Below are positions 17,447 to 22,983 of a DNA stretch of 22,983 nt, one piece after another. The translations under genes and the position numbers were made by a program. Position 1 is the first letter of the stretch. The number at the start of each line of letters is the position of its first letter. Where the stretch lies: NCBI GenBank assembly GCA_009691815.1, contig SIAL01000013.1:1-22983 (forward strand), given 5' to 3'. The notes under the pieces were generated by a model. That model saw nothing but the letters and a program-made list of their open reading frames with translations. It searched no databases and was not told the origin of the DNA. Source of the DNA: Gemmataceae bacterium. GTDB taxonomy: Bacteria; Planctomycetota; Planctomycetia; Gemmatales; Gemmataceae.

Positions 17447-17480
17447 TGGATCGTCCTCCCCCAAACTCCATAAAGGGGTT

Positions 17481-17873
17481 TTACTGTGGTTTTTTGCGTT
17501 CGCGAAGGCGGGTTGCCTTGCCAACTCGATCTCGCAAGAAGTAAAGCTTGGCGCGGCGAACTTCGCCCGAGCGCTTGACCTCCAACTTTGCTATACGAGG
17601 GGATTCATAAGGGAAAATTCGCTCCACCCCTTCACCCTGAACAATGCGGCGAACGGTGAAAGTGGCGGTGGCACCATGACCACGAATGGCGATCACGACA
17701 CCGGTGTAAACTTGAATGCGCTCTTTCTCGCCTTCCAAAAAGCGGAGGTACACATCAACGGTATCCCCAATGGTGAAAGGGGGAATCTGGCGGTTCACTT
17801 TTGCCGCGACACAAAAGTCTTGAACGCGTTGCTTTGCTTTACTTTCAACCAAAGCCATTAAAGAGTTCTTCAT
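17481..17873 (-). CDS. rplS: 50S ribosomal protein L19
   Basis: The 130-aa protein matches L19 along its length: IPPFTIGDTVDVYLRFLEGE, IQVYTGVVIAIRGHG, FTVRRIVQGEGVERIFPYES and the basic VRRAKLYFLRDRVGKATRLR end. L19 lies at the 30S-50S interface. The start is taken as the ATG at 17873 with AGGA upstream; an ATG at 17858 is possible. It is 26 nt after trmD, in conserved trmD-rplS order. Confidence 0.98.
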   Translation of the reverse strand: MKNSLMALVESKAKQRVQDFCVAAKVNRQIPPFTIGDTVDVYLRFLEGEKERIQVYTGVVIAIRGHGATATFTVRRIVQGEGVERIFPYESPRIAKLEVKRSGEVRRAKLYFLRDRVGKATRLRERKKPQ

Positions 17874-17899
17874 GATTCATCCTGCCTTTTCAAAAAATC

Positions 17900-18598
17900 C
17901 TAGTTCTTCAATTCACCCGGATCAATCGGGGATTCCTCATCCCGTTTCGACCTAATAAATGTCTGTTCCCGCCTCCAAGCCTCAATCTTTCGGTGGTCCC
18001 CGGAGAGAAGTATCTCGGGAACCTCCAACTCCCTGTAAACCCGTGGTCGGGTGTACTGGGGATACTCAAGAAGGCCGGGTTCGCTGTGGGATTCTTCCAC
18101 GGCACTGGCCGGGTCGCCAAGGAAACCGGGAATAAGGCGCATCACGGTTTCCATGATGACCATCGCCGGCACCTCGCCTCCGTTGCAGACAAAGTCCCCG
18201 ATGGAGATTTCGATAGGCTTTAGGCCCAACCGAATCCGCTCATCAAAGCCCTCGTAGCGCCCACAAAGGAGGATCAAACGATCCTTCTTGGCCAATTCCG
18301 CCGCGACCGCTTGGTTGAGCCTTCTCCCAGAGGGGGTCAGCATTACCAAAGTTCCCGGCTGGGAATCGTCCGCCCGCACCGCTTCCACCGCATCGAACAC
18401 GGGACCGGGCATGAGTACCATTCCCGGACCGCCCCCGAAGGGTTTATCGTCCACACTTTGGTGTTTGCCGCCCGCAAAGTGGCGGATGTTCCAAAGCTTT
18501 GCCTGAATGAGCCCCTTGGCGATGGCTTTTGCTAGGAGGCTTTCCCCAAGAAATCCCGAGAATATCTCGGGAAACAGGGTCAAAACATCAAAACGCAA
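17900..18598 (-). CDS. trmD: tRNA (guanine37-N1)-methyltransferase TrmD
   Basis: The 232-aa SPOUT methyltransferase forms m1G37 in tRNAs reading CNN/GNN-type codons, preventing +1 frameshifts. Family motifs are FDVLTLFPEIF, PFGGGPGMVLMPGPVFDAVE, LLCGRYEGFDERI, the knot segment EISIGDFVCNGGEVPAM and the C-terminal PGLLEYPQYTRP. The start is a TTG at 18596-18598, giving MRFDVLTLF. GAGGGG lies six bases upstream and no ATG fits the conserved N-terminus. It is separated from rpsP by 75 nt containing a hairpin. rimM, which sits between rpsP and trmD in E. coli, is missing here. Confidence 0.97.
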   Translation of the reverse strand: MRFDVLTLFPEIFSGFLGESLLAKAIAKGLIQAKLWNIRHFAGGKHQSVDDKPFGGGPGMVLMPGPVFDAVEAVRADDSQPGTLVMLTPSGRRLNQAVAAELAKKDRLILLCGRYEGFDERIRLGLKPIEISIGDFVCNGGEVPAMVIMETVMRLIPGFLGDPASAVEESHSEPGLLEYPQYTRPRVYRELEVPEILLSGDHRKIEAWRREQTFIRSKRDEESPIDPGELKN

Positions 18599-18622
18599 AG
18601 GCGACCCCTCAAGGCGTCTACC

Positions 18623-18663
18623 GTGGGGCCAAAAAAAGATTCAATCGATCTTTTTATTCCCAC
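18623..18663 (-). promoter_or_regulatory. Two-part hairpin in the rpsP-trmD gap
   Basis: In the transcript, AAAAAGAT (18655-18648) pairs with ATCTTTTT (18640-18633) around a 7-nt loop. An outer GTGGG/CCCAC stem (18663-18659 with 18627-18623) closes it. The downstream arm is U-rich. It could act as a partial terminator, a processing site or a structure tuning trmD translation, which begins 25 nt after it. Confidence 0.5.
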
Positions 18664-18673
18664 AGTAATCCAT

Positions 18674-18964
18674 TTAGGCGGTAAGGGCTTGGGCCTTTTC
18701 AGCCGCCGCCTTTTCAAACGCTACCATGTATCGCTTGATAAACGCGGCCACATTTTCCGAGGGTTGGGCCCCAACACTCAGCCAATATTTCACCCGAATT
18801 GGATCGAAATGAACGCGCTTTTCCGTCTCCTTGATGCAGGGATCGTAGGTTCCAAGCTCCTCAAGGACACGACCGTCCCGGGGTTGCTTGGAATCGATTG
18901 CCACGATACGGAAAAAAGCCCGATGCGTGCGCCCCATTTTCTTCATACGAATCCGAACTGCCAC
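18674..18964 (-). CDS. rpsP: 30S ribosomal protein S16
   Basis: The 96-aa protein matches S16: VRIRMKKMGRTHRAFFRIVA, DSKQPRDGRVLEELGTYDP and a C-terminal helix after VGAQPSENV. The start is a GTG at 18962-18964 with AGGAAGGA close upstream. It assists 30S assembly. It is 57 nt after ffh and the second gene of the operon. Confidence 0.98.
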   Translation of the reverse strand: MAVRIRMKKMGRTHRAFFRIVAIDSKQPRDGRVLEELGTYDPCIKETEKRVHFDPIRVKYWLSVGAQPSENVAAFIKRYMVAFEKAAAEKAQALTA

Positions 18965-19021
18965 TGCCTTATCCTTCCTAGCGAGCTAGACACCATGCCC
19001 TGCCGCCATTAGCGCACCCCA

Positions 19022-20494
19022 CTAGCGGTGCTTCTTCTTGCGGCGCAACGCCGCACGATCCCTGGGGGACATTCCCCCGTCCCCTTGGTCTTTAACGGCG
19101 ATCTTTGCCCCCGGCATAAATCCGCCCATTTTCCCCAAACCTGACACCATGCGGATACGCTCCAACATGGACATCTTGGCTATGGGCCGCATGAATGACC
19201 GAATTTGGTCAAACACCGTGATCAATTGCTTCACTTCCGTGGCTTGAACGCCACTTCCCTTGGCAATCCTCATTCGCCTTGCATAGTCGATTTCGTCGGG
19301 GTTTTTCCGCTCTTTGGTGGTCATCGAGTCGATGATCCCCTGGATTCGGCGAATGGAGGCTTCCGGGTCCTGGTCGGCCGGAATCATCTCCGACATACCG
19401 GGCATGGAGCCTATTACATCCTTGAGCGGTCCCATCTTGCGAATCAGCGGGAGTTGTTCGCGGAAATCCTGAATCGTATAGTCTCCCGCCTCCATCTTTT
19501 TCTGTTGGCGATTCCGTTCTTCCTCGGTAATCTCCGATTGAACCCTGTTGACCTTTTCAACAAGCGACATGATGTCGCCCTGACCCAAGATCCGCTGAGC
19601 CATCCCCTCGGGTCGGAAATCTTCTAACCGGTCAAGCTTCTCACCCATGCCCACAAATTTAATCGGTACTTTGGTGATCTCTTTGATCGACAGCGCCGCC
19701 CCACCCCTCGCATCCCCATCAAGTTTGGTGAGAATCACACCATTGATGTCAAGGGCTTCATTAAAAGCCCGGGCGCTTAGAACGGCATCTTGGCCCGTCA
19801 TGGCATCGCAAACGAAATAGACCTGATCAGGCTGGACCGTTTTGTCGATCTGCCTTAGCTCATCCATTGGCATTTCGGCGACATGCAAACGACCGGCTGT
19901 ATCGATAATCACCGTATCTAACAAAAGTTTTTTGGCGTGTTCAACGCCTCGCTTACAAACATCGATGGGGTTTGGACCAAGCCTGGTCCCATCCGGACCA
20001 AACTTGACCTCTTCACGGTAAACTGGGGTGTCGATCTGTTTACCAAGAAGGTCCAGTTGATCGATCGCGGCGGGTCGCTGAAGGTCCGCCGCCACCAGCA
20101 GAACTTTGCGACCCCGTTGTTTAAGATAAAGGGCAAGCTTACCAGCCGTGGTGGTTTTGCCTTGGCCTTGAAGGCCGCAGAGCATGATTACCGTGGGGCG
20201 ACCTTGGGCAACCGGAATAGTCGTGTCGACAGGGCCCATAAGGGCAACCAATTCGTCATACACAACCTTGAAAACTTGCTCGCCGGGGTCGAGAGATTTG
20301 AGAACTTCTTGCCCAATAGCCCTTTTGGTGACACGGTCTATGAACCCATTGGCAACATCCAGATGCACATCCGCATCCAAAAGCGCGGTCCGCACCTCAT
20401 CCAAACTTTCACGGATATTCGCCTCGGAAAGGCGACCCTTCCCGCGAAGTTTGCGCAATGCGCCAGTCAGCGTTTTTTGCAAACCCTCAAACAT
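19022..20494 (-). CDS. ffh: Signal recognition particle GTPase Ffh
   Basis: The 490-aa protein is the SRP54 homologue that binds signal sequences and 4.5S RNA and docks with FtsY for co-translational membrane targeting. The N domain covers ~1-95. The G domain has GLQGQGKTTTAGK (107-119), DLQRPAAIDQL (137-147), DTAGR (199-203) and TKLDGDARGG (256-265). The M domain (~330-450) has MPGM and RIAKGSGVQATEV. The segment EEVKFGPDGTRLGPN (161-175) is about ten residues longer than in E. coli. The tail is very basic (ALRRKKKHR). The ATG at 20494 has a poor ribosome-binding site. It heads the operon, 58 nt from the predicted transcription start. Confidence 0.98.
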   Translation of the reverse strand: MFEGLQKTLTGALRKLRGKGRLSEANIRESLDEVRTALLDADVHLDVANGFIDRVTKRAIGQEVLKSLDPGEQVFKVVYDELVALMGPVDTTIPVAQGRPTVIMLCGLQGQGKTTTAGKLALYLKQRGRKVLLVAADLQRPAAIDQLDLLGKQIDTPVYREEVKFGPDGTRLGPNPIDVCKRGVEHAKKLLLDTVIIDTAGRLHVAEMPMDELRQIDKTVQPDQVYFVCDAMTGQDAVLSARAFNEALDINGVILTKLDGDARGGAALSIKEITKVPIKFVGMGEKLDRLEDFRPEGMAQRILGQGDIMSLVEKVNRVQSEITEEERNRQQKKMEAGDYTIQDFREQLPLIRKMGPLKDVIGSMPGMSEMIPADQDPEASIRRIQGIIDSMTTKERKNPDEIDYARRMRIAKGSGVQATEVKQLITVFDQIRSFMRPIAKMSMLERIRMVSGLGKMGGFMPGAKIAVKDQGDGGMSPRDRAALRRKKKHR

Positions 20495-20509
20495 GGGATT
20501 TCACAAGCC

Positions 20510-20542
20510 AAAAAAGGAACGGGCCCGGCCCACCGAAGGCCG
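20510..20542 (-). promoter_or_regulatory. Leader hairpin plus U-run before ffh
   Basis: In the transcript, CGGCC-TTCGGTG-GGCCG (20542-20526) is followed ten bases later by TTTTTT (20515-20510), just before the ffh start. The stem is short and the U-run is not adjacent, so attenuation is only a possibility. Confidence 0.3.
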
Positions 20543-20558
20543 AGTCTAGGAATCATTC

Positions 20559-20587
20559 AGTATAAGGGGTAAACGGTCGATCTGCAA
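20559..20587 (-). promoter_or_regulatory. Candidate promoter of the ffh operon
   Basis: On the minus strand, TTGCAG (20587-20582), a 17-bp spacer and TATACT (20564-20559) match the sigma70 pattern. The -10 has 5 of 6 consensus bases and the -35 has 3 of 6. It lies in the 150-bp gap upstream of ffh, with the start site expected near 20552. Confidence 0.5.
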
Positions 20588-20644
20588 TCCAAACAGGCCA
20601 AAGGAATGGGCCAAAAAGGTGCAAAAGGACGACGAGATAGCTTG

Positions 20645-22522
20645 TTATATTTTTTGATCATTTAATTTATGATTCAATAACCCCCAGTCGGATCGGTTCC
20701 TTTGCCCCACCCCGTTATGAATGTCGTTTTGAATTTGTTCCAGCTCACGGTCCTTTATATACGGTAGGCCCTTCCTCCGAATCCGCTCATACATAACAGA
20801 CGAGGCTTCCGGGGTAAAACCACTCCCGGGTTGGTGCTCTATGTGGTAGATCGCCTGGGGTTCCTCGAAGACGCATTCCGTCATTCCTTTGGCCGCCGCC
20901 TCGTAGAGCAAAAGCGAATCAATGTGCATGGAAAAGCCATCAAACTCCCAATAGCCACCCAGCTGAAAAAAATCGTCCCGCGATAGCAAAGTAAAGTCCC
21001 CACAACCGTTTGTGTGCCAATGGTCTGTTTTCCCCTTGTCGCCATCACCTTTGGGAAACCCCAAAACCGCATCTAGATCTTTTTCTCCTGTGGAAGGTAA
21101 CGCTCCCCCCTCGGCTTTGGGTAATCGAAACAGAGTTCTTTTGAGTATTGGCCGGATCAACTCATGCCAAAAACGACCCAAAAGGGACCCAATCCGGGTC
21201 ATGAACCCAAAGGAAACCTGTTTCAGCTCATCCGCCCGCATGGCCATGACCCTTTTTTCCGGGTCTGCGGTAAAGGGAACAAGCCGCCCGGCAAAAGCTA
21301 ACCGCAAGGCGACCCATGGCTCCTTTGTTTGCGGTACCCGAATGCGAATTTTCCTTCGAGACTCTAGGCGAAAGGAGCCAAGGCACTCCTCATTCTGGTG
21401 GACACATAGGAGCCCGGGGGCACCTTGAAGCGATGGGCCGGGTGCCACATTCAATTCCACCACCGACCCCGGAGGCGCTGCCAGCCAGCATTCTTTTTCC
21501 GCCCATCGGAAAAAGGGTTTTCCCGGTTCTTTTTCGATTTGATGCCACCCTTTACCCAGAAGGACGGCTTTGGGAGCGGCCGTTGCCACGGGTTTTTCCT
21601 CCAAATGAAACGCGTGGATCCGAAGGACAAGCCAATCTCTGGCACCGGGCGGAAGCGAACCATCGCGAACCTTGAGGTGAACTCTTGACCGTGCCGCCAA
21701 ACCAAAGGGGATGAAATGTTTTTCCCGCCCACCAAGGAGGATTCGATGGAGCAGATTCCCCGAATCATCGCAAAAATCCAATGGGAGGGACCCGGTGATA
21801 TCAAGCACCAAAGGTTCCAATTCCACCACCAGAGTCGGCTGCGTTTCATAGACTTGAAACCGAGCCATTGGCTGCAAATACGAAACGATACCCTGTTCCT
21901 CATGGCATTCGGAAAATCCAAATAGCGGGCCGATGCGGGGGTCAATTACCTTTTCCCATTTGGGCTTACCGTCGGGATGAACCCGGATGGTACTGGCCGG
22001 TCGATTATGCCGGAGTTGATGACATTTGGCCCAAGCAAGCATCGTGGCAATTCCTTGGCCGAGGGGAATTTCGTTGCGAACATCGGTCCGATCAATACGG
22101 TAAAGAACCTTCGGGGCCAAGTTTTCTCGGACAAGATTTTGAATCAATTCATCGTTGAACAGAATGTCCACATTGGTGAATAGCAGGAATTTACCCTTAG
22201 ACCGGCGAGCACCCACATTTTTGGCGATCATCTGGTAAAGGCCCATTTTATCGCCATGGACCAAGGCCATATGGGCTTCAAAGGGCACGGTAATGATGCG
22301 GATAGAAAGCCGGCCTCGCTCTTTAGGCCAAGTCAGTGCTTCGGCCAAAGGGGGACGATCCGAAGGTGGGTTCCATTCCACTAGGATTAATTCCGCATCT
22401 AAACCCCAGCGTTCGGCTTGGCCACAAAGGCCCTCGACAAAGGCCTGCATCCGCTGGAGCATGGAGCCGCCATGATCGTCATTACGCGAGGTGGCGATGA
22501 TGCTAAGGTAGGGTTCGCTCAT
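20645..22522 (-). CDS. Glycosyltransferase with GT-A halves split by a long insert
   Basis: The protein is 625 aa with no signal peptide or clear membrane helix. Residues 5-135 look like the first half of a GT-A fold: LSIIATSRNDDHGG at the nucleotide-binding end, NVGARRSKGKFLLFTNVDIL (102-121) with a DxD-like Asp, then NDELI. Residues 500-585 look like the second half of a galactosyltransferase-type enzyme: TNGCGDFTLLSRDDFFQLGG, FSMHIDSLLLY and AIYHIEHQPGSG. Between them, ~225-430 is rich in short strands and Pro/Gly turns, without a motif I recognise; a basic helical stretch follows (~430-470). The start is the ATG at 22522 with no good ribosome-binding site. No polysaccharide gene cluster adjoins it. 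It is separated from ffh by 150 bp and probably transcribed from the repeat-rich region upstream. Donor and acceptor are unknown. Confidence 0.85.
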   Translation of the reverse strand: MSEPYLSIIATSRNDDHGGSMLQRMQAFVEGLCGQAERWGLDAELILVEWNPPSDRPPLAEALTWPKERGRLSIRIITVPFEAHMALVHGDKMGLYQMIAKNVGARRSKGKFLLFTNVDILFNDELIQNLVRENLAPKVLYRIDRTDVRNEIPLGQGIATMLAWAKCHQLRHNRPASTIRVHPDGKPKWEKVIDPRIGPLFGFSECHEEQGIVSYLQPMARFQVYETQPTLVVELEPLVLDITGSLPLDFCDDSGNLLHRILLGGREKHFIPFGLAARSRVHLKVRDGSLPPGARDWLVLRIHAFHLEEKPVATAAPKAVLLGKGWHQIEKEPGKPFFRWAEKECWLAAPPGSVVELNVAPGPSLQGAPGLLCVHQNEECLGSFRLESRRKIRIRVPQTKEPWVALRLAFAGRLVPFTADPEKRVMAMRADELKQVSFGFMTRIGSLLGRFWHELIRPILKRTLFRLPKAEGGALPSTGEKDLDAVLGFPKGDGDKGKTDHWHTNGCGDFTLLSRDDFFQLGGYWEFDGFSMHIDSLLLYEAAAKGMTECVFEEPQAIYHIEHQPGSGFTPEASSVMYERIRRKGLPYIKDRELEQIQNDIHNGVGQRNRSDWGLLNHKLNDQKI

Positions 22523-22650
22523 GGAATTGTTCTACCGCCCCGGGAATGCCCCTGCGAGCCGGAAGCGGGAGTGACCGACAAATAGGGAAACCTAGGTGAG
22601 CGGTGGGCGGAATTTGACCCCCGGAGGAATTACCTCTCTCAACGAGGGTC

Positions 22651-22672
22651 CAAGGAGTAGGCACACTCCTTG
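22651..22672. repeat. Perfect inverted repeat, 8-bp arms
   Basis: CAAGGAGT (22651-22658) and ACTCCTTG (22665-22672) are exact reverse complements around AGGCAC. There is no T-tract on either side. Confidence 0.75.
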
Positions 22673-22737
22673 TATCGTTCTTGGTAATGCCCGATCCCAA
22701 CCCATTTCTGCCAAAAGCCATATTTAATAGTGTGCCT

Positions 22738-22824
22738 ATTTCGTTCGATTCCAGCCTAATGCAACATTTCCCCCGCTAGGATTTCGTTCGATCCAAAATA
22801 GACGACAATTTCCCTCCATAGAGG
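22738..22824. repeat. Degenerate 43/44-bp tandem repeat
   Basis: The units 22738-22780 and 22781-22824 both begin with the same 12 bases, ATTTCGTTCGAT. They then share ATTTCCC and TAG at offsets differing by one base. The remaining positions have diverged, which suggests an old duplication. Confidence 0.7.
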
Positions 22825-22881
22825 ATCCAAAGCAGTACCCACACTCCGGTGGATCAGCAGGGATGGAACTTTCACGATAGG

Positions 22882-22915
22882 TCCCATCTTAGGTCACAAT
22901 TGACCTCAGATGGGA
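22882..22915. repeat. 34-nt near-perfect palindrome
   Basis: TCCCATCT (22882-22889) pairs with AGATGGGA (22908-22915). After one T/C mismatch, AGGTCA (22891-22896) pairs with TGACCT (22901-22906) around a CAAT loop. That makes 14 of 15 pairs. It is too long and T-tract-free for a simple intrinsic terminator on either strand. Confidence 0.85.
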
Positions 22916-22924
22916 GATCCAGCG

Positions 22925-22944
22925 CCGAAAAACCAATTTTTCGG
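22925..22944. repeat. Perfect hairpin, 8-bp stem
   Basis: CCGAAAAA (22925-22932) pairs with TTTTTCGG (22937-22944) around CCAA, nine bases after the 34-nt palindrome. The two hairpins could act together. A terminator role for a gene beyond the window edge is possible. Confidence 0.75.
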
Positions 22945-22983
22945 ATAAGCCCTAAGGGCCCGCTGTACAAAGACTTAAGACCA

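Larger units (their letters stand above)
22644..22847. repeat. Degenerate direct repeat pair, ~26 bp
   Basis: The segments 22644-22669 and 22821-22847 match at 22 of 26 positions with one inserted base. They share GAGG, TCCAA, AGTA and CACACTCC in the same order. The copies are 177 bp apart. In the first copy the sequence also forms a perfect hairpin. Confidence 0.7.
22523..22983. other. 461-bp non-coding, repeat-rich region
   Basis: No credible gene is seen in 461 bp. The stretch contains three clear inverted repeats, a two-unit degenerate tandem repeat, a second direct repeat pair, and a 10-bp inverted pair TAGGCACACT (22658-22667) / AGTGTGCCTA (22729-22738). It lies upstream of the split glycosyltransferase gene and should contain its promoter, but no good -35/-10 pair was found. 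It may be the remains of a small non-autonomous element or a structured 5' region. Confidence 0.6.

Noticed and set aside
19937..20572. 211-aa plus-strand frame opposite ffh
   Set aside because: It is antisense to the highly conserved GTPase domain and looks like a codon-bias shadow.
22503..22721. 72-aa minus-strand open frame upstream of the glycosyltransferase
   Set aside because: It overlaps the start of the glycosyltransferase, has low-complexity composition and no recognisable domain, and covers a repeat-bearing region.
22738..22760. tRNA T-loop-like GTTCGATTCC
   Set aside because: The flanking bases do not form a 5-bp T-stem and no anticodon arm or acceptor stem can be found. The sequence recurs 43 bp later as part of a degenerate repeat.

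Overview
The window is about 23 kb of bacterial chromosome at roughly 50% G+C. It is densely coded and mostly housekeeping. The suggested host is a Planctomycetota-like member of the PVC group. This is an inference from gene order and protein flavour: an ffh-rpsP-trmD-rplS-yraN-tyrS cluster without rimM, a large GT-C-like membrane protein, a Calx-beta/GH18 chitinase, and frequent TTG/GTG starts. No rRNA is present to confirm it. I see no phage, IS element, CRISPR array, tRNA or recognisable defence system.

Layout, left to right. Positions 3-1589 (+) hold the 3' part of a secreted-type protein with a Calx-beta domain and a GH18 chitinase domain, cut by the window edge. A strong hairpin separates it from a convergent acnA-type aconitase (1686-4400, -). 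A 237-252 bp divergent spacer leads to a 1334-aa polytopic membrane protein with an N-terminal zinc ribbon (4653-8657, +), which I do not recognise. At 8645-8746, between this gene and the next convergent gene, lies a 47-bp tandem duplication that reaches into both gene ends.

A tight minus-strand operon follows, with overlapping or abutting genes. Transcribed right to left it is cinA (13128-11794), a GT-C-like membrane glycosyltransferase, a CPBP intramembrane protease-like protein, and a NUDIX ADP-ribose pyrophosphatase-like enzyme (ending 8729). Divergent from cinA is a plus-strand set: rhodanese, moaC and a long-chain polyprenyl diphosphate synthase (13239-15185), with an ATGA overlap between the last two. 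Monocistronic infA (15234-15488, -) has a good sigma70-like promoter.

A six-gene minus-strand translation/secretion operon runs ffh, rpsP, trmD, rplS, yraN, tyrS (20494 down to 15756). It has a candidate promoter at 20559-20587, a leader hairpin and a hairpin in the rpsP-trmD gap. Further right is a 625-aa glycosyltransferase whose two GT-A-like halves are separated by a long beta-rich insert (20645-22522, -). The last 461 bp are non-coding and rich in degenerate direct repeats and perfect or near-perfect inverted repeats. This patch, the 47-bp duplication, the zinc-ribbon membrane protein and the split glycosyltransferase are the least conventional parts. I found no evidence for a wholly new multi-gene system.
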